Positions 22,601 through 36,100 of a DNA stretch of 64,000 nt are shown piece by piece. Position 1 is the stretch's first letter; each line of letters starts with the position of its first letter. The DNA comes from Chrysaora quinquecirrha (taxonomy: Eukaryota > Cnidaria > Scyphozoa > Semaeostomeae > Pelagiidae). The stretch spans positions 464,802 to 528,801 of the forward strand of contig JACTAT010000033.1 in the NCBI GenBank assembly GCA_014526335.1, in the 5' to 3' direction. The position numbers and the translations under genes are program-made. A model generated the notes under the pieces. That model saw nothing but the letters and a program-made list of their open reading frames with translations. It was not told the origin of the DNA and searched no databases.

Positions 22601-25600
22601 GAATAGCCTCTAGGGGGTAAATAATGTAATTTAATATTACTTTACGTCCTATTAGGAAGAAAAAACTACCCAAAAAAATTCGTGAAAAAGGCAAGTCTAT
22701 AGCCTTGCCAAATGGCCGAAAATTAGCCAAAAACAGGGGTTTTGAAAACACCCTTTTTTCTCCAGAAATACTTAGAAATACCTACCAGAATCCCATAGAG
22801 TAGCCTTCGGTGGGTAAATAATAAATTTTGATAGTACTTTATGTCCTATTAGGAAGAAAAAACTACCCAAAAAAATTCGTGAAAAAGGCAAGTCTATAGC
22901 CTTGCCGAATGGCCAAAAAAAGCCCAAATCAAGGGCTTTGAAAACACCCTTTTTTCTCCAGAAATACTTAGAAATACTTACCAGAATCCCATAGAATAGC
23001 TTTTAGGGGGTAAATAATAAATTTTAATATTATTTTATGTCTTATTAGGAAGAAAAAACTACCCAAAAAACTTGGTGAAAAAGGCAGGTCTACAACCTTC
23101 CCAAAGGGCCGAAAATTAGCAAAAAACATGTGTTTTGAAAACACCCTTTTATCTCAAGAAATACTTAGAAGTACCTACCAGAACACCTTACAATTGCCTC
23201 TAAGGGGCAAATAATGTAATTTTATATCTTTTAAAGTCGAGTTAGGAAGAAAAACTACCCAAAAAAATTCGCCAAAAAGGCAAGTCTATAGCCTTGCAAA
23301 ATGGCCGAAAATTAGCCAAAAACAAGGGTTTTGAAAACACCCTCTTTTCTCCAGAAATACTTAGAAATACCTACCAGAATCCCATAGAATAGTTTTTAGG
23401 GGGTAAATGATAAATTTTAATATTACTTTATGTCCTATTAGGAAGAAAAAACTACCCAAAAAAAATCGTCCAAAAGGCAAGTCTATAGCCTTGCCGAATG
23501 GCCGAAAATTAGCCAAAAACAGGGGTTTTGAAAACACCTTCTTTTCTCCAGAAATACTTAGAAATACCTACCAGAACCCCATAGAATAGTCTCTAGGGGG
23601 TAAATAATGTAATTTAATATTACTTTACGTCCTATTAGGAAGAAAAACTACCCAAAAAAATTCGCCAAAAAGGCAAGTCTATAGCCTTGCCAAATGGTCG
23701 AAAATTAGCCAAAAACAGGGGTTTTGAAAACACCTTTTTCTCCAGAAATACTTAGAAATACCTACCAGAACCCCACAGAATAGGCTTTATGGGGTAAATA
23801 ATGTAATTTTTCTATTACTTTATGTCCTATTAGGAAGAAAAACTACCCAAAAAAATTCGAAAACTACCCAAAAAATTCGTGAAAAGGCAAGTCTATAGCC
23901 TTGCCAAATGGCCGAAAATTAGCCAAAAACAGGGGTTTTGAAAACACCTTCTTTTCTCCAGAAATACTTAGAAATACCTACCAGAATCCCATAGAATAGC
24001 TTTTAGGGGGTAAATAATAAATTTTAATATTACTTTATGTCCTATTAGGAAGAAAAAACTACCCAAAAAAATTCGCCAAAAAGGCAAGTCTATAGCCTTG
24101 CCAAATGGCCGAAAATTAGCCAAAAACAGGGGTTTTGAAAACACCCTCTTTTCTCCAGAAATACTTAGAAATACCTACCAGAATCCCATAGAATAGCTTT
24201 TAGGGGTAAATAATAAATTTTAATATTACTTTATGTCCTATTAGGAAGAAAAACTACCCAAAAAAATCGCAAAAAGGCAAGTCTATAGCCTTGCCAAATG
24301 GTCGAAAATTAAGCCAAAAACAGGGGTTTTCAAAACACCTTCTTTTCTCCAGAAATACTTAGAAATACCTACCAGAACCCCATAGAATAGCCTCTAAGGG
24401 GTAAATAATGTAATTTAATATTACTTTACGTCCTATTAGGAAGAAAAACTACCCAAAAAATTCGTGAAAAAGGCAAGTCTATAGCCTTGCCAAATGGCCG
24501 AAAATTAGCCAAAAACAGGGGCTTTGAAAACACCTTCCTTTCTCCAGAAATACTTAGAAATACCTACCAGAACCCCATAGAATAGCCTCTAGGGGTAAAT
24601 AATGTAATTTAATATTACTTTACGTCCTATTAGGAAGAAAAACTACCCAAAAAATTCGTGAAAAGGCAAGTCTATAGCCTTGCCAAATGGCCGAAAATTA
24701 GCCAAAAACAGGGTTTTGAAAACACCCTTTTTTCTCCAGAAATACTTAGAAATACCTACCAGAATCCCATAGAGTAGCCTTCGGTGGGTAAATAATAAAT
24801 TTTGATAGTACTTTATGTCCTATTAGGAAGAAAAAACTACCCAAAAAAATTCGTGAAAAAGGCAAGTCTATAGCCTTACCGAATGGCCGAAAATTAGCAA
24901 AAAACAGGTGAATTGAAAACACCCTTTTATCTCCAGAAATACTTAGAAATACCTACCAGAACACCTTAGAATTGCCTTTAAGGGGTAAATAATGTAATTT
25001 AATATCATTTTAGGTCGAATTGGGAAGAAAACACTACACTAAAAAATCGCAAAAGGCAAGTCTATAGCCTTGCCAAATTGGTGAAAATTAGCAAAAACAG
25101 GTGTTTTGAAAACACCCTTTTTCTCCAGAAATACTTAGAAATACCTACCAGAACCCCTTAGAATAGCCTCTAAGGGGCAAATAATGTAATTTTATATCTT
25201 TTTAGGTCGAATTAGGAAGAAAAACTACCCAAAAAAATTCGCCAAGAAGGCAAGTCTATAGCCTTGCAAAATGGCCGAAAATTAGCCAAAAACAAGGGTT
25301 TTGAAAACACCCTCTTTTCTCCAGAAATACTTAGAAATACCTACCAGAATCCCATAGAATAGCCTTTTAGGGGTAAATAATAAATTTTAATATTACTTTA
25401 TGTCCTATTAGGAAGAAAAACTACCCAAAAAATTCGTCCAAAAGGCAAGTCTATAGCCTTGCCAAATGGCCGAAAATTAGCCAAAAACAGGGTTTTGAAA
25501 ACACCTTCTTTTCTCCAGAAATACTTAGAAATACCTACCAGAACCCCATAGAATAGTCTCTAGGGGGTAAATAATGTAATTTAATATTACTTTACGTCCT

Positions 25601-28600
25601 ATTAGGAAGAAAAACTACCCAAAAAAATTCGCCAAAAAGGCAAGTCTATAGCCTTGCCAAATGGTCGAAAATTAGCCAAAAACAGGGGTTTTGAAAACAC
25701 CCTCTTTTCTCCAGAAATACTTAGAAATACCTACCAGAACCCCACAGAATAGGCTTTATGGGGTAAATAATGTAATTCAATATTACTTTATGTCCTATTA
25801 GGAAGAAAAAACTACCCAAAAAAATTCGTGAAAAAGGCAAGTCTATAGCCTTGCCGAATGGCCGAAAATTAGCCAAAAACAGGGGTTTTGAAAACACCTT
25901 CTTTTCTCCAGAAATACTTAGAAATACCTACCAGAATCCCATAGAGTAGCCTTCGGTGGGTAAATAATAAATTTTAATAGTACTTTATGTCCTATTAGGA
26001 AGAAAAAACTACCCAAAAAAATTCGCCAAAAAGGCAAGTCTATAGCCTTGCCAAATGGCCGAAAATTAGCCAAAAACAGGGGTTTTGAAAACACCCTCTT
26101 TTCTCCAGAAATACTTAGAAATACCTACCAGAATCCCATAGAATAGCTTTTAGGGGGTAAATAATAAATTTTAATATAACTTTATGTCCTATTTGGAAGA
26201 AAAAACTACCCAAAAAAAATCGCCCAAAAGGCAAGTCTATAGCCTTGCCAAATGGTCGAAAATAAGCCAAAAACAGGGGTTTTCAAAACACCTTCTTTTC
26301 TCCAGAAATACTTAGAAATACCTACCAGAACCCCATAGAATAGCCTCTAAGGGGTAAATAATGTAATTTAATATTACTTTACGTCCTATTAGGAAGAAAA
26401 AACTACCCAAAAAAATTCGTGAAAAAGGCAAGTCTATAGCCTTGCCGAATGGCCGAAAATTAGCCAAAAACAGGGGCTTTGAAAACACCTTCCTTTCTCC
26501 AGAAATACTTAGAAATACCTACCAGAACCCCATAGAATAGCCTCTAGGGGGTAAATAATGTAATTTAATATTACTTTACGTCCTATTAGGAAGAAAAAAC
26601 TACCCAAAAAAATTCGTGAAAAAGGCAAGTCTATAGCTTTGCCAAATGGCCGAAAATTAGCCAAAAACAGGGGTTTTGAAAACACCCTTTTTTCTCCAGA
26701 AATACTTAGAAATACCTACCAGAATCCCATAGAGTAGCCTTCGGTGGGTAAATAATAAATTTTGATAGTACTTTATGTCCTATTAGGAAGAAAAAACTAC
26801 CCAAAAAAATTCGTGAAAAAGGCAAGTCTATAGCCTTACCGAATGGCCGAAAATTAGCAAAAAACAGGTGAATTGAAAACACCCTTTTATCTCCAGAAAT
26901 ACTTAGAAATACCTACCAGAACACCTTAGAATTGCCTTTAAGGGGTAAATAATGTAATTTAATATCATTTTAGGTCGAATTGGGAAGAAAACACTACACT
27001 AAAAAAATCGCCAAAAAGGCAAGTCTATAGCCTTGCCGAATTGGTGAAAATTAGCAAAAAACAGGTGTTTTGAAAACACCCTTTTTTCTCCAGAAATACT
27101 AAGAAATACCTACCAGAACCCCTTAGAATAGCCTCTAAGGGGCAAATAATGTAATTTTATATCTTTTTAGGTCGAATTAGGAAGAAAAACTACCCAAAAA
27201 AATTCGCCAAGAAGGCAAGTCTATAGCCTTGCCCAATGGCCGAAAATTAACCAAAAACAGGGGTTTTGAAAACATCCTCTTTTCTCCAAAAATACTTAGA
27301 AATACCTACCAGAATCCCATAGAATAGCTTTTAGGGGGTAAATAATAAATTTTAATATTACTTTATGTCCTATTAGGAAGAAAAAACTACCCAAAAAAAT
27401 TCGTCCAAAAGGCAAGTCTATAGCCTTGCAAAATGGTCGAAAATTAGCCAAAAACAGGGGTTTTGAAAACAACTTCTTTTCTCCAGAAATAATTAGAAAT
27501 ACCTACCAGAATCCCATAGAACAGCCTCTAGGGGGTAAATAATGTAGTTTAATATTACTTTACGTCGTATTAGGAAGAAAAAACTACCCAAAAAAATTCG
27601 TCAAAAAGGCAAGTCTATAGCCCTGCCAAATGGCCGAAAATTAGCCAAAAACAGGGGTTTTGAAAACACCCTTTTTTCTCCAGAAATACTTAGAAATACC
27701 TACCAGAACCCCATAGAATAGCCTTTAGGGGTAAACAATGTAATTTAATATCACTTTAGGTCGAATTAGGAAGAAAAAACTACACTAAAAAAATTCGTCA
27801 AAAAGGCAAGTCTATAGCCTTGCCAAATGGCAGAAAACTAGACAAAATCAGAGGTTTAGAAAACACCTTTGTTTCTCCAGAAACACTTACAAATACCTAC
27901 CAGAACCCCATAGAATAGCCTCTAGGGGGTAAATAATGTAATTTTATATTACTTTAGGTCGAATTAGGAAGAAAAAAACTACACTAAAAAAATTCGTCAA
28001 AAAGGCAAGTCTATAGCCTTGCCAAATGGCCGAAAATTAGCAAAAAAAAAGGGTTTTAAAAATACTCTTTTTTCTCGAAAAATGCCTAGAAATACCTACC
28101 AGAACCCCTTAGAATGGCCTCTAAGGGGTAAATATTGTAATTTTATATCATTTTAGGTCAAATTAGGAAGAAAAACTACACTAAAAAAATCGCCAAAAAG
28201 GCAAGTCTATAGCCTTGCCAAATGGCCGAAAATTAGGCAAAATCGGGGCTTTCGAAAAAGCCCTTTTTTCTCAAGAAACACTTAGAAATACTTACCAGAA
28301 CCCCTTAGAATAGCCTCTAAGGGGTAAATAATGTAATTATATATCACTTTAGGTCGAATTAGGAAGAAAAAACTACACTAAAAAAATTCGTCAAAAAGGC
28401 AAGTCAATAGCCTGCCGAAAATTAGACAAAATCAGAGGTTTAGAAAACACCCTTTTTTCTCCAGAAACACTTAGAAATACCTACCAGAACCCCTTAGAAT
28501 GGCCTCTGCGGGGTAAATAATGTTATTTTATATCACTTTAGGTCGAATTAGGAAGAAAAAACTACACTAAAAAAATCGCCAAAAAGGCAAGTCTATAGCC

Positions 28601-31456
28601 TTGCCAAATGGCCGAAAATTAGGCAAAATCGGGGCTTTCGAAAACACCCTTTTTTCTCCAGAAATACTTAGAAATACCTACCAGAATCCCATAGAGTAGC
28701 CTTCAGTGGGTAAATAATAAATTTTAGTATTACTTTATGTCCTATTAGGAAGAAAAAACTACCCAAAAAAATTCGTGAAAAAGGCAAGTCAATAGCCTTG
28801 CCAAATGGCCGAAAATTAGACAAAATCGGGGGCTTCGAAAACACCCTTATTTCTCCAGAAACACTTAGAAATACCTACCAAAACCTCTTAGAATAGCCTC
28901 TAAGTGGTAAATAATGTAATTTTGTATCACTTTAGGTCGAAATAGGAAGAAAAATTGATCCCCAAAAAAATAGCCAAAAGGCAAGTCTATAGCCTTGCCA
29001 AATGGCCGAAAATTAGACAAAATCAAGGGTTTTGAAAACACCGTTTTTCTCCAGAAACACTTAGAAATACATACCAGAACCCCTTAGAATGGCCTGTATG
29101 TGTTAAATGATGTAATTTTATATCACTTTAGATCGAATTAGGAAGAAAAAACTACACTAAAAAAATCGCCAAAAATTCAAGTCTATAGCCTTTTTGGCGA
29201 TTATCCCCAAAAAATTGCCAAAAAGGCAAGTCTATAGCCTTGCCAAATGGCCGAAAATTAGCCAAAATCGGGGGTTTCGAAAACACCCTTATTTCTCCAG
29301 AAACACTTAGAAATACCTACCAGAATCCCATAGAGTAGCCTTCAGTGGGTAAATAATAAATTTTAATATTACTTTATGTCCTATTAGGAAGAAAAAACTA
29401 CCCAAAAAAATTCGTGAAAAAGACAAGTCAATAGCCTTGCCAAATGGCCGAAAAGTAGACAAAATCAAGGGTTTTGAAGACACCCTTTTTTCTCCAGAAA
29501 CACTTAGAAATACCTGCAAGAACCCCTTAGAATAGCCTCTAGGGGGTAAATAATGTAATTTTATATCACTTCAGGTTGTATTAGAAAGAAAAATCCACCA
29601 AAAAAATTCGTCAAAAAGGCAAGTCTATAGCCTTGCCAAATGGCCGAAAATTAGCAAAAAAACAGGAGTTTTAAAAACACTCTTTTTTCTCGAAAAATGC
29701 CTAGAAATACCTACCAGAACCCCTTAGAATGGCCTCTAAGGGGTAAATATTGTAATTTTATATCACTTTAGGTCAAATTAGGAAGAAAAACTACACTAAA
29801 AATATCGCCAAAAAGGCAAGTCTATAGCGTTGCCAAATGGCCGAAAATTAGGCAAAATCGGGGCTTTCGAAAACACCCTTTTTTCTCCAGAAATACTTAG
29901 AAATACCTACCAGAACCCCATAGAATGGCCTCTAAGGGGCAAATAATGTAATTTTATATCACTTTAGGTCGAATTAGGAAGAAAAAACTACACTAAAAAA
30001 ATTCGTCAAAAAGGCAAGTCAATAGCCTGCCGAAAATTAGACAAAATCAGAGGTTTAGAAAACACCCTTTTTTCTCCAGAAACACTTAGAAATACCTACC
30101 AGAACCCCTTAGAATGGCCTCTGCGGGGTAAATAATGTTATTTTATATCACTTTAGGTCGAATTAGGAAGAAAAAACTACACTAAAAAAATCGCCAAAAA
30201 GGCAAGTCTATAGCCTTGCCAAATGGCCGAAAATTAGGCAAAATCGGGGCTTTCGAAAAAACCATTTTTTCTCAAGAAACACTTAGAAATACCTACCAGA
30301 ACCCCATAGAATGGCCTCTAAGGGGTAAATATTGTAATTTTGTATCACTTTAGGTCGAAATAGGAAGAAAAATTGATCCCCAAAAAATCGCCAAAAAAGC
30401 AAGTCTATAGCCTTGCCAAATGGCCGAAAATTAGACAAAATCGGGGGCTTCGAAAACACCCTTATTTCTCCAGAAACACTTAGAAATACCTACCAGAATC
30501 CCATAGAGTAGCCTTCAGTGGGTAAATAATAAATTTTAGTATTACTTTATGTCCTATTAGGAAGAAAAAACTACCCAAAAAAATTCGTGAAAAAGGCAAG
30601 TCAATAGCCTTGACAAATGGCCGAAAATTAGACAAAATCGGGGGCTTCGAAAACACCCTTATTTCTCCAGAAACACTTAGAAATACCTACCAAAACCTCT
30701 TAGAATAGCCTCTAAGTGGTAAATAATGTAATTTTGTATCACTTTAGGTCGAAATAGGAAGAAAAATTGATCCCCAAAAAATAGCCAAAAAGGCAAGTCT
30801 ATAGCCTTGCCAAATGGCCGAAAATTAGACAAAATCAAGGGTTTTGAAAACACCGTTTTTCTCCAGAAACACTTAGAAATACATACCAGAACCCCTTAGA
30901 ATGGCCTGTATGTGGTAAATGATGTAATTTTATATCACTTTAGATCGAATTAGGAAGAAAAAACTACACTAAAAAAATCGCCAAAAATTCAAGTCTATAG
31001 CCTTTTTGGCGATTATCCCCAAAAAATTGCCAAAAAGGCAAGTCTATAGCCTTGCCAAATGGCCGAAAATTAGCCAAAATCGGGGGTTTTGAAAACACCC
31101 TTTTTTCTCCAGAAATACTTAGAAATACCAACCAGAAGCCCTTAGAATAGCCTCTAAGGGGTAATTAATGTAATTTTATATCAATTTAGGTCGAATTAGG
31201 AAGAAAAGATTATCCCCAAAAAATTGCCAAAAAGGCAAGTCTATAGCCTTGCCAAATGGCCGAAAATTAGCCAAAATCGGGGGTTTCGAAAACACCCTTA
31301 TTTCTCCAGAAACACTTAGAAATACCTGCAAGAACCCCTTAGAATAGCCCCTAAGCGGTAAATAATGTAATTTTGTATCACTTTAGTTCGAAATAGGAAG
31401 AAAAATTGATCCGCAAAAAATAGACAAAAAGGCAAGTCTATAGCCTTGCCAAATGG
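19616..31456 (+). repeat. Satellite array, block 2 (about 60 monomers)
   Basis: Same monomer and orientation as block 1. Many monomers here carry the H3 variant with AATCCCATAGA. The variant phrase with GAATTGGGAAG recurs at 22441, 25006 and 26966: 25006 to 26966 is 1960 bp, ten monomers, while 22441 to 25006 is about 13 monomers. A stretch around 20856 recurs exactly at 23407, 2551 bp away. From about 27700 the monomers change to the types with the ACTACAC and TTGATCCCC phrases that dominate the right block. No genes. Confidence 0.97.
29160..29216 (+). repeat. Variant monomer with large hairpin
   Basis: H1 is altered so that AATCGCCAAAAA and its exact reverse complement TTTTTGGCGATT flank a short loop, giving 12-bp arms. 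The same variant is at about 30976-31016, 48197-48239, 53512-53552 and 58812-58852, where some copies have shortened A or T runs. Confidence 0.85.
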
Positions 31457-32231
31457 ATTTTATCACATATCCTTCCTGATGAGATCACATGAGAAACGCG
31501 CACGCGCCTGGCAGGCCATTATGTGCTGCGTTTTTGACGAGTAGGTCATGATGGCGGGCCTTCAAGGGAATTTAATCTATGAGTATCTTTTGCATCGTTG
31601 CAAATTGATGGTTTTTTATTCCAAAGCTGAAAGATAAGTTGTTTATTGCTTTTAAACAGCAAGTATCGTTTTTGTTTGTTTTCTGCAGTTTATTTTCTGT
31701 TGATTTATGTTTCCTGGCCCAAGAATGGGCCTAGGATAGCTTCACGTGGAGAAAAACATAGTTGCTTTTTTCTTTTCCAATTTGTTTTTTCAGAAAATTG
31801 GTGAAGTCGAAGCTGTATCAACTTTGGTGATGATAAAGACAAAGATATCACTAGGGATGACACTAATAATTTGTGGTGTTCATCTTCCTCCCAAAGCCAT
31901 GTTGTTGATGATGGTAGTGATCAAGAGGCAACTACTGATGATACTTGGTAGTATTCATCGCTCTCCCAACTTCTTGGTTGTGGAGGAAGGTAGTTGGCCT
32001 TCAGAGTAGCCGAAATGGCCTTGTATTACTCTGCTTTGGACCAGTGATTTAGTCACGTGTCCACTGGATTGGCTTGGAGCCAACGATAGCTTTCCTATGG
32101 AGAAAGTGAATATCGTATTTGATGCAACCTGCTAGTGATGTTTCATCTGGAGATGAGAAATGCTTTAAGATCCAGCGATAATTTGTTATAGACAAATTGA
32201 ATATTGCCTGTCCTTGGAATCTGCGAGTCAG

Positions 32232-32570
32232 ATGTCCTCTGAAGACAATGAAACATTGGAGCCAATGAAAGCTTTCCAAGGTATGTTGCATTGTTTACAA
32301 GCCAGAGAGAAGATGTCTCATTCAGGCTGCCATTATGAATTATCTTATGGTACCTGTGTAAACAGGTTATGCCTGGTTTGTTCCCATATCATTTTACATG
32401 ATGATGGGTGGCCTTACAACAAACAAGTAATGACTTGTACAGGTAAGAATCACCTTTCTTCAGGACCTGCTTGGCAGATGTCCCCTGTTTTCTCATCATG
32501 TTATTTGATGATGAATAGCCTAATAATGAATGAAGAAAGTCATCAGGCTAAAGTGCCTCATAAGCCCTAA
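32232..32570 (+). CDS. Hypothetical 112-residue frame in the TIR element, copy 2
   Basis: The counterpart of 15751-16089, with the same start, stop and cysteine cluster; the copies differ at a residue near position 22 (T to M). Keeping the frame in both copies is weak evidence for coding, because the copies are too similar for selection to show. Function unknown. Confidence 0.25.
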   Translation: MSSEDNETLEPMKAFQGMLHCLQAREKMSHSGCHYELSYGTCVNRLCLVCSHIILHDDGWPYNKQVMTCTGKNHLSSGPAWQMSPVFSSCYLMMNSLIMNEESHQAKVPHKP

Positions 32571-32698
32571 CGGCTAAATGGATTTTTAGAGAGTTTATTG
32601 AATTTTATCTCTCAGACAATCAGCTAAAGTGCCTCATAAGCCCTAACGGCTTAATGGATTTTTAGAGAGTTTATTGAATTTTATCTCTCAGACAACCT
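32547..32698 (+). repeat. 76-bp tandem duplication, copy 2
   Basis: The two units start at 32547 and 32623, matching 16066-16217 of copy 1. Confidence 0.9.
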
Positions 32699-32734
32699 CT
32701 GTTTGTTTTTTCAAAATGAGGTTTTGTGAATGGC

Positions 32735-32995
32735 ATGGGCTTTGTTGTAAAAGTTAGAACATACCCTGCCATAGTCCTGGAATTTAAGGAACAATTGGAA
32801 AGAATCTCAAGTGGACATGTATCAAGGAAAGAAAGTTTTTTTCTGGAAATCCTTCCCAATCAGAAGTCAATTTTGATTACAAAGGCAGCAGCAGACAAGT
32901 TCAGTTGGCCTAATGTAAATGATATCAACATTCCGGAGTTCAAGAAAAGAAACTTATGCATGTTGGCCAGTCGAGCTGAAAAAGCCAGCATATGA
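32735..32995 (+). CDS. Hypothetical 86-residue frame in the TIR element, copy 2
   Basis: The frame starts MGFVVKVRTYPAIVLEF, contains a WPNVNDI segment with alternating basic and hydrophobic residues, and ends at a TGA at 32993. Composition is protein-like, unlike the surrounding T-rich frames. It is disrupted in copy 1 by one T fewer near 16355. It may be an exon or the C-terminal part of the element's protein. No family can be named with confidence. Confidence 0.3.
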   Translation: MGFVVKVRTYPAIVLEFKEQLERISSGHVSRKESFFLEILPNQKSILITKAAADKFSWPNVNDINIPEFKKRNLCMLASRAEKASI

Positions 32996-33280
32996 AAATC
33001 TAACAGCCTAGCAAGGACAACATGGAATCATGTTTTGCGCTCACGGTTTCACTTAGTTGCGTGTCAATGTAGCGCCATTTGTTAGTCCTATGCAAGAAAG
33101 AAATACAACACTATTGATTGTCTTTCAAGTCTTCAATTGACAAATTATTTTTGCAGAATTCTGCTTTATACAATCTAAGAAGAGAAGAATTTTGGATATG
33201 CAACATGCATGCATATTCCTTGTTTGAAGTAATGTGAGCATTGGGGCTTTTCTCTTCGAAACAGAATGAGAAGCTAGACA

Positions 33281-33384
33281 CAGGTTTGCTTTTTCAATAT
33301 TTTTTGAGAAAGCTTGTACTTACTTGCATATGCAGGTTTGCTTTTTCAATATCTTTTGAGAAAGCTTATATTTACTTCAGGCAA
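33281..33384 (+). repeat. 52-bp imperfect tandem duplication, copy 2
   Basis: The two units start CAGGTTTGC at 33281 and 33333, as in copy 1. Confidence 0.85.
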
Positions 33385-35708
33385 ATGCATTGAAGAACAA
33401 ATGATCCTGTATTGAGGATCGTGGAATCAGAGTTGATCATCTCTGTCATAATGTTGATATGAGATAACATTGTGATATCACAATTAACAACTATAACTGA
33501 CAAAATCTAATAGACCCATGTTTATGATTCCAATGATTCCTGATATTCAAATCTTACAGTGGTTCAGATTTTATATATACATTGAACAGTTATTCAATAG
33601 ACTTAAAAGCCATGCATCTTATGCATTAGGCTCTGTGCAAATTCACTGGGATGGTGTTAAAACTATTTTTTCTCTTGTATGGGAAAATATGTAGATTTAT
33701 TTGCTTGTGAGCTTGTCTGAAAAGTCACATTAGCAAATGCTCTATCTTATTAAAGTCTGCAGTTCTTCCCCTTTTTTATAGCAGAGCATTTTTTCAGTCC
33801 AGTATTATAGGGATGATTATTTCTTGCAGTGTTTTTGTAGTATGGGTACATACAACTTATTTGCAAGACAGAAACAGTTTTCATGATGTTTCAAACTTTG
33901 TTGGGGTGCTCCCTTGTATGGGACACTTTAGAGCTCTTGGTTCTCCAGAGCTCATGTTTTCATTTAATCACCTGAAACTCGAAATGGAATATTGTTCGTT
34001 TTCATATTGAAATTGAAAGTCAAAGGGAACATCATTTCAGATGTGTTCGTTTTTAATGATTCTAGTTCTTTTTATAGCTCAGCTATTGCGTGAATCATTA
34101 TCAAAATTTGAAGATGTTTGGATCAAACATAGAATATGGTTTGTTTTTACAAATTTTAATTGCACCTAGAATATTAGGTTTGATGGCAGATGATTCAAAT
34201 GGAACATGTTGTTTAATCATCTCATAACTCGTGCACATTTTGTGAAACATGCTCAAGCCTAACATTTGGCTTTCTACTACTTCTGCTATTCCAAGAAGAA
34301 GAAGGAATACACTGGAATACCATACCTTCTGAGTATGAATTTGATGATCAAATAGAGTAGCTAACATAAGCTATGTCAACATAGTCTTAATGAAAAAGTG
34401 TCATTAAGACTTCACAAATATTATTGATTTGTGTATTCATTAGATTGTAGCTAGCTTTTAAGCAATATGCATTGCTTGCTGTTCTTTCAGATGTTCAGGA
34501 ACCCAAGCTAATTAGCTAGCTTTCCATGTTTTTTACTCTCCTCAGTAGTAATTTACATGACGTTGTAGGAGTTTGACACGATGAAATATATCTTTCTTCA
34601 GTACTTTCCTTGTATTATCATGCCTTTAGAAAGGAAAGGAAGTTTTAAGCTACAAGGAGACTTAAGAGTTGAAAGCAGTTCTGCTGTTTCACCAACAAGG
34701 ATGCTCATCCTTCTTCGAAAATCTAATTGTATTGTTTGTGTAATCAAATACTATTTCCTTGAGTTTTTAAAGGAGTTCCAGACTCAACCTTTGTGGTTAC
34801 ACCTGTGCTTTTTGGAGAATGAGATCACAAATAGCAATGGAGAATCTGCAGAGGAGAGTGGCAATCTTGTTGCCATTATAACTGCCTTTCATCAAGGTAT
34901 TCCTGTTTATCACTTTGTTGTTTTGAGTACAGCAAGTAGCTAGATATTAGCATGAGGCTCTATATCATTTATATAGCCTTTTATCTGCGTATTAGTCAGA
35001 TGCAGCTCGGAGATTATTCTCCTGTTCCAATGTCCTGCAGTTTGGTACTTAATATTTTACAACATTGGAGTTACAGTGCGCAAGACAACGTATGCTTTTT
35101 AGGATGCTATCCTTGTATTAGTTGCTGCACATTGATGTTCGTCAATTTTCTATTGTAAGACTCACAACATCATGGAAGAGAGTCTGTCTGGCTAACATTC
35201 ATCTGGGTACACTTTGCGTTTACAGCATCTGTCTGATGCTAGAGGCATGCAACATTTCTTGCATGTATTTTCCCCTATATGTCGGTAGTGCTTTAGTTCA
35301 ATTGCAACTCAGTTATTCTACGGTTTACACTTAGTTGCTTATTTGTTAATTTTCAAAGTCGCGGACTTTTTTGACCGCAGTACGAAGGCTAAGGCCTGTT
35401 CTATCACAAAATGTTGGGATATTGAGGATCTCCTAACATCAGCTTCTGTTTTTTACAGGAACATACGTATTTTACTTTATCAGTAAGATACCTTTTCTGC
35501 ATTTTTACATGCACAACATGTTTATAAATTGCACATCCATTGACCTTATCATTGAGGTAACCATGTCTTACAGTGTAATTCTCACAGTACAGCTGTGATT
35601 TTGAAATAGTTAGATGACAACTATTTATTCTGTGTTGATTGGACACATTGTTGCATTTTCAGGGCACTCCGTTATTTTCTGATGTGTTCCTGTCTCAATG
35701 CTTTGAAG
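33385..35708. other. Right interior of the TIR element copy 2
   Basis: Counterpart of 16903-19223. A frame of 120 codons at 34581-34943 exists only because of an extra T near 34813. Its last third (ENEITNSNGESAEE onward) is the exon-like stretch also seen in copy 1. Nothing else is recognised. Confidence 0.4.
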
Positions 35709-35743
35709 TCTCATGTGATCTCATCAGGAAGGATATGTGATAA

Positions 35744-36100
35744 AATTCCTAAATTAAATAATAACTTTATGTTTGCAATTTAATTGCAATTTTATCACAT
35801 ATCCGAACTGATGAGATTACATGCCCACCGATAAGACTTAGTTTCTTCGTTATACCCACCCTTGGTGTATCAGTCTTTGACCATTTCATGGGAAAGATAC
35901 TGGTTCATTGCTCAGATACGGTTGTTTCAACGTATACGGAGTTGTACTTGAGCATGACTTGTCTTTATTGAGACAGTCACACATGTTCAAGAATGGCCTG
36001 CCAGGCGCGTGCGCGTTTCTCATGTAATCTCATCAGTTCGGATATGTGATAAAATTGCAATTAAATTGCAAACATAAAGTTATTATTTAATTTAGGAATT
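35744..36100. mobile_element. 357-bp MITE-like element with perfect 80-bp TIRs, copy 2
   Basis: Same length and structure as 19259-19615, with arms at 35744-35823 and 36021-36100, and again joined to the right end of the 4.29 kb element. The identical arrangement in both places shows that the two pieces moved or were copied as one unit. Confidence 0.85.

Larger units (their letters stand above)
31457..35746 (+). mobile_element. 4.29 kb TIR element, copy 2
   Basis: Nearly identical to 14977-19261 (scattered single-base differences, several of them homopolymer indels), with the same 38-bp inverted repeats at 31457-31494 and 35709-35746. It is inserted at a different position within the satellite monomer from copy 1, so it is not a duplication of copy 1 together with its flanks. 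Orientation is the same as copy 1. Confidence 0.75.
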
